Assembly (NCBI GenBank): GCA_023386255.1 | Contig: JAEWKB010000201.1 | Coordinates: forward strand, 1 to 6,896 | From: Bacteroidota bacterium | GTDB lineage: Bacteria; Bacteroidota; Bacteroidia; Flavobacteriales; Flavobacteriaceae | Direction: 5' to 3' | DNA: 6,896 bases | Shown here: one piece after another, positions 1 to 5,659 of the stretch | Position numbering within the stretch: the first letter of the stretch is position 1 | Layout: each line of letters opens with the position of its first letter | Notes under the pieces: model-generated | Database searches by the model: none | What the model was told of the DNA's origin: nothing | The model's input: the letters and a program-made list of their open reading frames with translations, nothing else | Translations under genes and position numbers: made by a program

Positions 1-120
1 GTACCTGTACATACGCCTGAAGCGTTTTACCATGTAAAGCAAAACAATAGTAACGACTGCAAACTTAAACAACTGCCACAGGAAAAGCGGCAGGCTGAAA
101 TCTTCAATTAAAATTTTCAT
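1..120 (-). CDS. Partial small membrane protein, unknown function (5' end only)
   Basis: Forty codons are open from an ATG at 120 down to the left edge, so the 3' end is missing. The N-terminus reads MKILIEDFSLPLFLWQLFKF and continues with a hydrophobic stretch (about residues 12-30) ending in a basic run, KRFRRMYRY. This is a typical single transmembrane helix with a positively charged cytoplasmic flank. The start lies 11 bases after the stop codon of the upstream gene (659-132) on the same strand, so the two are probably co-transcribed. Base composition and codon use match the neighbours. I do not recognise the family. The open frame and operon-like spacing are what support it as a real gene. 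Confidence 0.6.
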   Translation of the reverse strand, partial: MKILIEDFSLPLFLWQLFKFAVVTIVLLYMVKRFRRMYRY

Positions 121-131
121 ACAATACAATA

Positions 132-659
132 TTATTCACTCCACAAACCCGATACCTCATTCTTAAGATGGGCAATCCCAACACTGCTGGGAGCCTGTTT
201 ATCAAACAGGTCCTGCAAGATAACCTCACGCAGCTTTTGGGCTGAGTCAATCCTGTCGCTCATGTTGGCCTTGCGTATCATTTGTATGGTTGCATTTTTA
301 GCTGTAGTTACTATATCCCATGACTCTGATGATATATAAATCTGCTGCGACAGGTTGTGCTCGTATTCTACTTCTATCTGCGATACCAGGTACTCCTCAT
401 AATCATGCTTGTTTGATGATTGCGGCGCTATACGTATAAGCAGTTTTGCAGGATTAATGCGCTCCAGGAACAATGTTAGCCTTTCATAAGCCTGAAGACG
501 AAGCGGTAACGCGTTCTTTTGCGCTTCGCGGTGTATCAGGTACCGGCGGCGGCCTTCCTCATTTTTAATATACGTCTGGAAAAAATAGTAAGCCACACCA
601 CCTGTTATAAGTGCAGGTAATGTATAGAATATAAGTTCGATGATTTTATCAGTGTTCAT
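132..659 (-). CDS. Membrane-anchored protein of unknown function, 175 aa (DUF7935-like)
   Basis: The protein starts with a short acidic segment, then one hydrophobic helix (about residues 6-28, IIELIFYTLPALITGGVAYY) and a long soluble part of about 145 residues rich in charged and amide residues, predicted mostly helical. The segment after the membrane helix (NEEGRRRYLIHREAQKNALP, then LRLQAYERLTLFLERINP) resembles proteins conserved in Flavobacteriia that are labelled DUF7935. That assignment is from memory and uncertain. No catalytic motif is visible. The layout predicts an inner-membrane anchor with a cytoplasmic helical domain. It diverges from the helicase gene across a 190-base intergenic region and is followed after 11 bases by another small membrane-protein gene, suggesting a two-gene unit. 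No clear -7 promoter element was found for it. Confidence 0.8.
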   Translation of the reverse strand: MNTDKIIELIFYTLPALITGGVAYYFFQTYIKNEEGRRRYLIHREAQKNALPLRLQAYERLTLFLERINPAKLLIRIAPQSSNKHDYEEYLVSQIEVEYEHNLSQQIYISSESWDIVTTAKNATIQMIRKANMSDRIDSAQKLREVILQDLFDKQAPSSVGIAHLKNEVSGLWSE

Positions 660-833
660 GGATTATGTATTTAATATATCTTAAACGGTTAAATGCCTGC
701 TTAAATTATAGCGTAGCGAAATTAAACAATAAAGTTATATGGTAACTCAGGATAGGGTTTAAATTCAGTAGAAAGTTGATAAAATTATGAGTTTGAAGCT
801 GCTGCGCTTTCTTATAATATCACTATAAAATAC

Positions 834-841
834 TATTTTTG
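834..841 (+). promoter_or_regulatory. Bacteroidota -7 promoter element for uvrD
   Basis: TATTTTTG matches TAnnTTTG exactly. The expected transcription start, 4-7 bases downstream, falls at about 845-848, on top of the ATG at 847. No good -33 TTTG is present at the usual 19-21 base spacing (TTTC at 808-811 is the nearest, with a 22-base spacer). The position argues that translation starts at the second in-frame ATG, 856. Confidence 0.55.
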
Positions 842-855
842 CGCTTATGACAGAC

Positions 856-3183
856 ATGCAGAAATATATAAGCCAGTTAAATGAGGCACAGCAGGCGCCT
901 GTGCTGCAAAAAGACGGCCCAATGATAGTGATTGCCGGTGCGGGTTCGGGTAAAACAAGGGTACTTACCATGCGTATTGCCTACCTTATGAGCCAGGGTG
1001 TTGATGCGTTCAACATACTTGCCCTTACATTTACCAACAAAGCGGCCCGCGAAATGAAAAAGCGTATAGCCGACATTGTGGGCAACAGTGAAGCCAAGAA
1101 CCTGTGGATGGGTACATTCCACTCCATATTTGCTAAAATACTGCGTTTTGAGGCTGATAAGCTTGGTTTCCCGTCGAACTTTACCATATATGATACGCAG
1201 GATAGCGTACGCCTGATTTCAGCTATTATTAAGGAGATGCAGCTGGATAAGGATATCTACAAGCCAAAGCAGGTTTTGGGACGCATATCGCAGTACAAGA
1301 ACAGCCTTATAACAGTAAAAGCATACTTTAATAACCCGGAGCTTCAGGAGGCTGATGCCATGAGCAAAAAACCAAGGCTGGGGGATATATACCAAAATTA
1401 TGTGGACCGCTGTTTTAAGGCCGGTGCCATGGATTTTGACGACCTGCTGCTGCGTACCAATGAGCTGCTGAACCGTTTTCCGGAAGTGCTTGCCAAGTAC
1501 CAGGAACGCTTTAAATACATTCTGGTAGATGAGTACCAGGATACCAACCACTCGCAGTACCTGATAGTAAGGGCGTTGTCTGACCGTTACCAGAACATTT
1601 GCGTGGTGGGTGACGATGCGCAGAGTATTTATGCTTTCCGTGGCGCGAACATCAATAACATCCTGAACTTCCAAAAGGATTATGACGGCGTGCAGATGTA
1701 CCGCCTGGAGCAGAATTACCGTTCTACTAAAAACATTGTAGAAGCGGCTAACTCCATTATAGATAAGAACAAGACAAAACTTGATAAAGTGGTTTGGACT
1801 GCCAATGATGAGGGGCACAAAATAAAGGTACACCGCAGTATGACCGATGCCGAAGAAGGCCGTTTTGTGGCGAGTACCATTTTTGAGCAGAAGATGCAGA
1901 ACCAGCTGAAAAACGGACAGTTTGCAGTATTGTACCGCACAAATGCACAGTCGCGGGCCATTGAAGACGCCTTGCGTAAGCGCGATATTCCGTACCGCAT
2001 TTATGGTGGGTTGTCCTTCTATCAACGAAAAGAAATTAAAGATGTGCTGGCTCACCTCAGGCTGGTAATAAACCCTAAGGATGAGGAAGCCCTTATAAGG
2101 GTTATTAATTATCCTGCAAGAGGGATAGGCGACAGCACGGTGGAGAAGCTTACGGTTGCAGCCAATCATTACGGCCGCTCTATTTTTGAGGTGATGGAGG
2201 TAATTGACCGTATAGACCTGAAGCTGAACAGCGGCACAAAAAATAAGCTTCATGATTTTGTGACGATGATAAAAAGCTTCCAGATCATAAATGAAAACCA
2301 GGATGCTTTTTACCTTGCCGAGCATGTTACCAAAAAAACAGGCCTTATTCAGGAGCTTAAGAAAGATGCTACCCCTGAAGGCATAGCACGTATAGAGAAT
2401 ATTGAGGAGTTGCTGAATGGTATTAAAGACTTTACCGAAGGCCAGAAAGAAGTAGACGGTGCCCGTGGTGCATTATCTGAATTTTTGGAAGATGTAGCCC
2501 TTGCAACCGACCTTGATAAAGATACAGGTGATGATGACCGTGTGGCCATGATGACCATCCACCTTGCTAAGGGGCTGGAGTTTCCGTATGTGTTTATTGT
2601 AGGCATGGAGGAAGACCTTTTCCCGAGTGCCATGAGTATGAACACCCGCAGCGAACTGGAAGAGGAGCGAAGGTTGTTTTATGTAGCCCTAACCCGTGCC
2701 GAGCACCAGGCCTACTTAACCTACGCGCAGTCACGTTACCGCTGGGGTAAGCTTGTAGATAGCGAACCATCTCGCTTTATTGAAGAAATTACAGATACCT
2801 TTTTGGAATATCTTACGCCTGCTGAAAGCGGTTACCGCTATAAGCCAATGATTGATGCCGATATTTTTGGTGATGTTGATAAATCTAAACTACGCCTCAA
2901 TAAGCCTGTTGCCGGCACGCCGCCAAAGTGGATTACTGACAATGAACCAAAGCCCGACCTGGGCATACGCCGCCTGAAGCCTATGAGCAACCCGCAGAGC
3001 AATACTCCTGTGGTTGACAGCAAACTGGCTGTGGGCAATGTGGTGATGCACGAACGTTTTGGTAAAGGAAAGGTTTTGGGGCTTGAAGGTGTAGGTGCCG
3101 ATAAAAAAGCCGAAATTCACTTTGAAGTCGGCGGCATCAAAAAGCTGCTGCTGCGGTTTGCAAAGCTTGATATACTGGAATAA
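856..3183 (+). CDS. uvrD: ATP-dependent DNA helicase, UvrD/PcrA type (superfamily 1A)
   Basis: A complete 3'-5' SF1A helicase that unwinds DNA in nucleotide excision repair, mismatch repair and removal of stalled RNA polymerase or RecA filaments (known for the family). Counting from the ATG at 856 (775 aa), the motifs appear in canonical order: Q motif LNEAQ near residue 8; Walker A GAGSGKT 28-34; motif Ia LTFTNKAAREM around 57-67; GTFHS 86-90; Walker B VDEYQDTN 224-231; motif III VVGDDAQSIYAFRGA 250-264; motif IV QNYRST 286-291; motif V TIHLAKGLEF 567-576; motif VI VALTRAEH 610-617. The last ~50 residues (VGNVVMHERFGKGKVLGLEG onward) form the PcrA-type C-terminal Tudor-like domain, which in PcrA contacts RNA polymerase. 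Nothing is missing. The ATG at 847 would add three residues (MTD), but the promoter ends at 841, leaving almost no leader, and homologues I remember begin MQKY. It is monocistronic, closed by a hairpin terminator. Confidence 0.97.
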   Translation: MQKYISQLNEAQQAPVLQKDGPMIVIAGAGSGKTRVLTMRIAYLMSQGVDAFNILALTFTNKAAREMKKRIADIVGNSEAKNLWMGTFHSIFAKILRFEADKLGFPSNFTIYDTQDSVRLISAIIKEMQLDKDIYKPKQVLGRISQYKNSLITVKAYFNNPELQEADAMSKKPRLGDIYQNYVDRCFKAGAMDFDDLLLRTNELLNRFPEVLAKYQERFKYILVDEYQDTNHSQYLIVRALSDRYQNICVVGDDAQSIYAFRGANINNILNFQKDYDGVQMYRLEQNYRSTKNIVEAANSIIDKNKTKLDKVVWTANDEGHKIKVHRSMTDAEEGRFVASTIFEQKMQNQLKNGQFAVLYRTNAQSRAIEDALRKRDIPYRIYGGLSFYQRKEIKDVLAHLRLVINPKDEEALIRVINYPARGIGDSTVEKLTVAANHYGRSIFEVMEVIDRIDLKLNSGTKNKLHDFVTMIKSFQIINENQDAFYLAEHVTKKTGLIQELKKDATPEGIARIENIEELLNGIKDFTEGQKEVDGARGALSEFLEDVALATDLDKDTGDDDRVAMMTIHLAKGLEFPYVFIVGMEEDLFPSAMSMNTRSELEEERRLFYVALTRAEHQAYLTYAQSRYRWGKLVDSEPSRFIEEITDTFLEYLTPAESGYRYKPMIDADIFGDVDKSKLRLNKPVAGTPPKWITDNEPKPDLGIRRLKPMSNPQSNTPVVDSKLAVGNVVMHERFGKGKVLGLEGVGADKKAEIHFEVGGIKKLLLRFAKLDILE

Positions 3184-3187
3184 AACT

Positions 3188-3208
3188 AAGGCTGATTTAT
3201 TCAGCCTT
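3188..3208 (+). terminator. Rho-independent-type terminator of uvrD
   Basis: Perfect 8-bp stem AAGGCTGA / TCAGCCTT with a 5-base TTTAT loop, starting 4 bases after the uvrD stop codon and followed by the T-rich tail TATATTTT. It separates uvrD from the downstream yciO-like gene. Confidence 0.8.
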
Positions 3209-3251
3209 TATATTTTCACCTCATTTTAACGTTACCGTTCCTACAACTTCG

Positions 3252-3259
3252 TAACTTTA
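3252..3259 (+). promoter_or_regulatory. Probable -7 element for the yciO-like operon
   Basis: TAACTTTA matches TAnnTTTG in all but the last base. The predicted transcription start is about 3263-3266, giving a leader of about 20 bases before the ATG at 3284. No convincing -33 element was found. The leader carries a short tandem repeat (3259-3276). Confidence 0.35.
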
Positions 3260-3276
3260 AACCTGAAACCTGAAAC
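3259..3276 (+). repeat. Short tandem repeat AAACCTG x 2.6 in the yciO-like leader
   Basis: AAACCTG is repeated twice exactly and followed by a partial third unit AAAC. It overlaps the last base of the candidate -7 element and spans the predicted transcription start, 8 bases before the ATG at 3284. Its function is unknown. Copy-number slippage here could alter promoter or leader spacing. Confidence 0.5.
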
Positions 3277-3283
3277 AACAACA

Positions 3284-3904
3284 ATGGCACAATTCATAAA
3301 GATATACCCGCAAAACCCTAATGAGAAGGAAATAAACAAAGTAGTAGAGATATTGCGTGATGGCGGCATTATTATTTACCCTACAGATACTGTTTATGGC
3401 CTTGGCTGTGATATTACGAAGAGCCGTGCACTGGAACGCATTGCCCAGATTAAAGGTATTAAGCTGGAAAAGGCTAACTTTTCTTTTATATGCAGCGACC
3501 TGAGCAATTTATCTGATTATGTGAAGCAGATTGACACCAGTACATTCAAGATACTGAAGCGGTCATTACCAGGTCCCTACACATTCATTTTACCGGGCAA
3601 CAACAACCTGCCAAAAGATTTTAAAAAGAAAAATACTGTGGGTATAAGGGTGCCTGATAATAACATAGTCTTAGAAATTGTAAGGAAGCTCGGGAATCCC
3701 ATAGTGTCTACATCAATATACGATGAAGATGAAGTACTGGAATATTCAACCGATCCTGAACTGATTTTTGAGAAGTGGCAGCATTTAGTCGACGCTGTCA
3801 TTGATGGTGGTTATGGCGACAATATACCTTCTACTATAATTGACCTTTCAGGCCCTGCACCGGTTGTGGTGCGTGAAGGTAAAGGTGACCCCGATATTTT
3901 TTAG
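3284..3904 (+). CDS. yciO: Sua5/YciO/YrdC/YwlC family protein, YciO subgroup (annotated as L-threonylcarbamoyladenylate synthase)
   Basis: A 206-residue single YrdC-fold protein, the same length as E. coli YciO and without the extra C-terminal Sua5 domain. The family binds ATP and RNA. TsaC/Sua5 members make threonylcarbamoyl-AMP for the t6A modification of tRNAs reading ANN codons. Visible motifs are GGIIIYPTDTVYGLGCDI (27-44), RSLPGPYTFIL (93-103), VGIRVP (119-124), VSTS (141-144) and PVVVREGKGD (193-202). The N-terminal KIYPQNP and the NFSFIC segment (65-70) resemble YciO rather than TsaC. The TsaC signature KxR is KGIK (57-60), and the usual STSAN is STSIY (142-146). YciO is a TsaC paralogue with poor or no demonstrated t6A activity, so the synthase name may over-predict. 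The ATG at 3284 follows an A-rich leader. It is the first gene of a two-gene unit with the 105-residue gene 2 bases downstream. Confidence 0.9.
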   Translation: MAQFIKIYPQNPNEKEINKVVEILRDGGIIIYPTDTVYGLGCDITKSRALERIAQIKGIKLEKANFSFICSDLSNLSDYVKQIDTSTFKILKRSLPGPYTFILPGNNNLPKDFKKKNTVGIRVPDNNIVLEIVRKLGNPIVSTSIYDEDEVLEYSTDPELIFEKWQHLVDAVIDGGYGDNIPSTIIDLSGPAPVVVREGKGDPDIF

Positions 3905-3906
3905 CT

Positions 3907-4224
3907 ATGGAAAAATACGGTTATATTATACGCCCCGCTGCCGAAAGCAAAAAACTGCTTATAGAGTTCCCGGACCAGCCGGAGAATAAGGAGTTTATAA
4001 AGCAGCTTATAGCAGCATTTTCAGGTATTAATATACAGGTTGTAAATTATGAGGACCTGTGGATGAATGATGAAATTGTACTTAACGCGTCATCTGATAT
4101 TGGTAACTTTACCATTTACCGTGATGCTGCCGATTATTACTTTATTACGTCCAATGATAATCCTGATATAATTCCTCAACTATCTTTAATCCTTCAGAAA
4201 AATATACATTTTATAAAGCAATAA
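3907..4224 (+). CDS. Unknown 105-aa protein encoded with the YciO-like gene
   Basis: A small soluble protein with no signal peptide and no membrane segment. It begins MEKYGYIIRPAAESKKLLIE and alternates predicted beta strands (YGYIIR, NIQVVNY, EIVLNA, NFTIYRD, DYYFITS) with helices (ENKEFIKQLIAAF, IIPQLSLILQ), so a compact alpha/beta fold is likely. There are no cysteines and no recognisable catalytic motif. The start lies 2 bases after the yciO-like stop codon, so the genes are almost certainly co-transcribed and probably translationally coupled. The stop codon runs directly into the hairpin at 4226-4247. I do not recognise the family. The coupling suggests a functional link to the upstream protein, but I cannot name it. 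Confidence 0.8.
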   Translation: MEKYGYIIRPAAESKKLLIEFPDQPENKEFIKQLIAAFSGINIQVVNYEDLWMNDEIVLNASSDIGNFTIYRDAADYYFITSNDNPDIIPQLSLILQKNIHFIKQ

Positions 4225-4225
4225 A

Positions 4226-4247
4226 AAGGCTGCCAATCGGCAGCCTT
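4226..4247. terminator. Shared bidirectional terminator between convergent operons
   Basis: Perfect 9-bp stem AAGGCTGCC / GGCAGCCTT with a 4-base loop AATC. It starts 1 base after the stop of the 105-residue gene and lies 20 bases beyond the stop of the minus-strand YtxH-like gene. Read on the minus strand it is followed by TTTATT (giving TTTTTATT in continuity with the stem), a good U-tract. On the plus strand the tail GATCTTGTT is weaker. It therefore works best for the minus-strand operon, while capping the plus-strand one. Confidence 0.8.
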
Positions 4248-4267
4248 GATCTTGTTACGTACTTAGA

Positions 4268-4567
4268 TTAAGTAGTGGCAGGGTTTATTCCTGCATTGCC
4301 TGTGTTCATGCTGTTGCCTTTTTTGGCTGAAGTGCTTTTTGATGAAGAACTTCCGGCAGTTGAACCGGCCATTTCAGTGTTATCAGAACTGTGGCCCATA
4401 ACGCTGTCTAATTTTTGTTTTGCAGTATCTTTAAGGCTGCTTAATTTACTTCCCAGGCTTCCTGTAGAAATGTTATCAAAATATCCTTTTCTCTTGCAGA
4501 TTACACCTGCAACTGCTAAGGCTGCAACTCCCGCTGCTACACCTAAAACTACTTTTTTGTTAGTCAT
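4268..4567 (-). CDS. Small YtxH-like membrane-anchored protein, 99 aa
   Basis: It begins MTNKKVVLGVAAGVAALAVA: a short basic N-terminus followed by one Gly/Ala/Val-rich membrane helix (about residues 5-23) and a basic stop-transfer CKRKGYF. A probable amphipathic helix follows (GSKLSSLKDTAKQKLDSVMG, about 40-59), and then a low-complexity Ser/Thr/Gly/Lys/Asn tail to the end. A glycine-rich helix followed by an amphipathic repeat-like helix is the layout of YtxH-type proteins, often linked to general stress or envelope functions in other bacteria. The match is by layout only. The single Cys sits just after the helix and there is no lipobox, so it is not a lipoprotein. It is the last gene of a three-gene minus-strand unit, 35 bases after the preceding gene, and ends in the hairpin at 4226-4247. 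The open plus-strand frame opposite it is a shadow. Confidence 0.8.
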   Translation of the reverse strand: MTNKKVVLGVAAGVAALAVAGVICKRKGYFDNISTGSLGSKLSSLKDTAKQKLDSVMGHSSDNTEMAGSTAGSSSSKSTSAKKGNSMNTGNAGINPATT

Positions 4568-4602
4568 TACTGTTTTATTTATGATTAATTAATAGTACTC
4601 TC

Positions 4603-4830
4603 TTATCTGTTTTCTGAGTTAGTATCAGATGTTTTTCCGCTGCCGCCGCTCCCTGCGCGCTTTTCCTGATTGGCATTCATGTCACTGCGCTCAAATTGAG
4701 GTTTGTTATGGTCAACATTGCTACGATCCTGGTCGCCATCAGCATAATTCCTTTGCTGGTCTTCCATAGACTCGTTTTTGTTGATCATGTTGTCGTCTTC
4801 GTGTCCGTGTTCTCCTTTTGATGGTGTCAT
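4603..4830 (-). CDS. Very hydrophilic, probably disordered 75-aa protein
   Basis: A small protein (begins MTPSKGEHGHEDDNMINKNE) dominated by Asp, Asn, Glu, Gln, Ser, Gly and Lys. It has no Cys or Trp and almost no aliphatic residues, so it cannot form a normal hydrophobic core. Glycine is about 9 percent, including the C-terminal run AGSGGSGKT. These values resemble hydrophilins, the loose class of desiccation or osmotic-stress proteins, but composition alone does not prove that role. It has no signal peptide and should be cytoplasmic. It sits between a second hydrophilic protein (16 bases upstream) and the YtxH-like gene (35 bases downstream) on the same strand, with no promoter of its own visible. 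I do not recognise a named family. Confidence 0.7.
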   Translation of the reverse strand: MTPSKGEHGHEDDNMINKNESMEDQQRNYADGDQDRSNVDHNKPQFERSDMNANQEKRAGSGGSGKTSDTNSENR

Positions 4831-4846
4831 AACTGTATATTTTAGG

Positions 4847-5080
4847 CTACTGTTCGCCTCTGTCAGGGTTTAAAAGCCTTTCATCGGTTGTAGTATGGTT
4901 TTTAGGTTCTTTGGCATAATCGGCATCTGTATCGCTGTCCTTATCTTCATTAGGGCCATCTGCAAAATATTGGTACCTGTTGGGGTCCGTTCCTGCAGGA
5001 TCTTTTTTTACATTTTTTTGAGGCAGGTTAATATTGTTCTCATTATTTTCCTTCCCGTCATTATGATTATGTGTTGTCAT
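4847..5080 (-). CDS. Very hydrophilic, probably disordered 77-aa protein, first gene of small-protein operon
   Basis: It begins MTTHNHNDGKENNENNINLP and is rich in Asn, Asp, Lys, Glu, Pro and Thr. There is no Cys, no Trp and no hydrophobic segment long enough for a core or a membrane helix. The motif DPNRYQYFADGPNED (about residues 32-46) contains its only aromatic cluster and could be a short binding element. The next gene on the strand also starts with MT and an acidic/His-rich N-terminus, but the two do not align well enough for me to call them paralogues. The gene is preceded by an inverted repeat (5097-5117) 16 bases before the ATG. A role in stress protection is inference from composition and from the YtxH-like operon partner. 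Confidence 0.7.
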   Translation of the reverse strand: MTTHNHNDGKENNENNINLPQKNVKKDPAGTDPNRYQYFADGPNEDKDSDTDADYAKEPKNHTTTDERLLNPDRGEQ

Positions 5081-5096
5081 GGCTTTTAATTTTAGT

Positions 5097-5117
5097 GAAA
5101 TAACCCGTTGTTATTTC
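5097..5117. promoter_or_regulatory. Perfect inverted repeat upstream of the small-protein operon
   Basis: GAAATAAC, five bases CCGTT, GTTATTTC: a perfect 8+8 bp dyad 16 bases upstream of the ATG at 5080 (minus strand). If transcription starts from the candidate -7 element at 5123-5130, the repeat forms the extreme 5' end of the mRNA as a hairpin. Otherwise it could be a dimeric repressor or activator site. With one bulged base the arms extend by two more pairs (GT/AC). Confidence 0.5.
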
Positions 5118-5122
5118 TACTA

Positions 5123-5130
5123 CTAAATTA
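5123..5130 (-). promoter_or_regulatory. Candidate -7 element for the small-protein operon
   Basis: On the minus strand this reads TAATTTAG, one mismatch from TAnnTTTG. It places the transcription start at about 5116-5119, at the edge of the inverted repeat. There is no TTG at the expected -33 distance, so an alternative sigma factor or an activator may be involved. Weak evidence. Confidence 0.3.
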
Positions 5131-5296
5131 GCCAATAGGAGAAGGGTAGTCTATTAAGGATGTCTTAAAATTCAGCAGTTTAACTAAAGCTTACCAAATT
5201 CTGTTAAGGAGTGTAAGCATCTTGTTAAAAGTATTTTAAATTGATTTAAGTCGAAGAGCGGAAACAGGTAAAGGAGGTGTAGGTATAAATAGGAAT
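5131..5296. other. Non-coding AT-rich stretch upstream of the small-protein operon
   Basis: No open frame of useful length was found on either strand. TTAAGGA occurs twice, 50 bases apart (5154-5160 and 5204-5210), each within a similar context (CTATTAAGGATG and CTGTTAAGGAGTG), which may be paired regulator sites or chance. The stretch probably holds regulatory sequence for the operon beginning at 5080 and the 3' flank of the microprotein gene. Confidence 0.4.
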
Positions 5297-5315
5297 AGCA
5301 CCCTTTACAGGTGCT
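5297..5315 (-). terminator. Weak hairpin downstream of the 47-aa microprotein gene
   Basis: AGCACC / GGTGCT form a 6-bp stem around a 7-base loop, 26 bases past the stop codon at 5342. Reading on the minus strand, it is followed by ATTCCTATTTAT, which is only moderately U-rich. It is placed where a terminator would be expected, but is weak on its own. Confidence 0.35.
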
Positions 5316-5341
5316 GGTATGGTTGGATGTTGAGTGTTATA

Positions 5342-5485
5342 TTATACAAAAAGCGGATAGTCCAGCTCATCGTCATAAACTTCAAATTCCTCGTCTTCGG
5401 TAACATCAACTTCAGCTACAAAGCGTACAATCCTGATGAGGCCAAATCCGGCAAGTAAAGCAAGAAAAAATTTAACCAGTTTCAT
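5342..5485 (-). CDS. 47-aa single-span membrane microprotein with acidic tail
   Basis: The ATG at 5485 is preceded by six As (CTTAAAAAAATG), the A-rich context favoured for translation in Bacteroidota, and the frame runs 47 codons to TAA. Residues 1-23 (MKLVKFFLALLAGFGLIRIV then RFV) give a basic N-terminus, one hydrophobic helix with a GxxxxG-type glycine pair, and a flanking Arg. Residues 24-43 are strongly acidic (EVDVTEDEEFEVYDDELDY), and the protein ends PLFV. Such a clean partition of hydrophobic, basic and acidic segments is unlikely in random frames, so I think it is a real gene. It fills the centre of an otherwise 579-base gap. A regulatory or scaffold role at the inner membrane is possible. 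I do not recognise the family. Confidence 0.6.
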   Translation of the reverse strand: MKLVKFFLALLAGFGLIRIVRFVAEVDVTEDEEFEVYDDELDYPLFV

Positions 5486-5632
5486 TTTTTTAAGTATTAA
5501 AGGTTTATGTTTTTGTTGCTGTATCGTCAGTGCAACAGCACAATCACAGGATGAAATTACACATTAAATACTATGCGTAACTACTTTTTAGTAAAACTTT
5601 AATAATTGATTGTCAGATTTGTAGCAAGACGG

Positions 5633-5653
5633 AAATTTCGTGTAATGAAATTT
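5633..5653 (-). terminator. AT-rich hairpin downstream of crcB
   Basis: AAATTTC / GAAATTT form a 7-bp stem around a 7-base loop, 6 bases beyond the crcB stop codon. The stem is A/T-rich and no U-tract follows on the minus strand, so it is at most a weak terminator or an RNA 3'-end stabiliser. Confidence 0.3.
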
Positions 5654-5659
5654 TAAGTA

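Noticed and set aside
1219..2325. Long (368-codon) open frame on the minus strand inside uvrD
   Set aside because: It lies entirely opposite a helicase gene with all its motifs intact. Its translation shows no recognisable domain, and the composition is that expected of an antisense shadow.
4275..4592. 105-codon plus-strand frame opposite the YtxH-like gene, hydrophobic-looking
   Set aside because: It is the complement of the Ser/Gly/Ala-rich minus-strand gene, which has operon spacing and a sensible membrane-protein layout. The plus frame has no promoter or partner and would be read against the shared terminator.
5271..5278. Near-perfect Shine-Dalgarno sequence AAGGAGGT on the plus strand
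   Set aside because: The ATG downstream at 5319 opens only four codons before a stop, and Bacteroidota rarely use Shine-Dalgarno sites, so this is probably chance.
5513..5543. Imperfect hairpin (TTGTTGCTGT / ACAGCACAA) upstream of the microprotein gene
   Set aside because: It has a bulged stem and a 12-base loop, with no match to a riboswitch or known RNA that I can recognise. Too weak to list as a feature.
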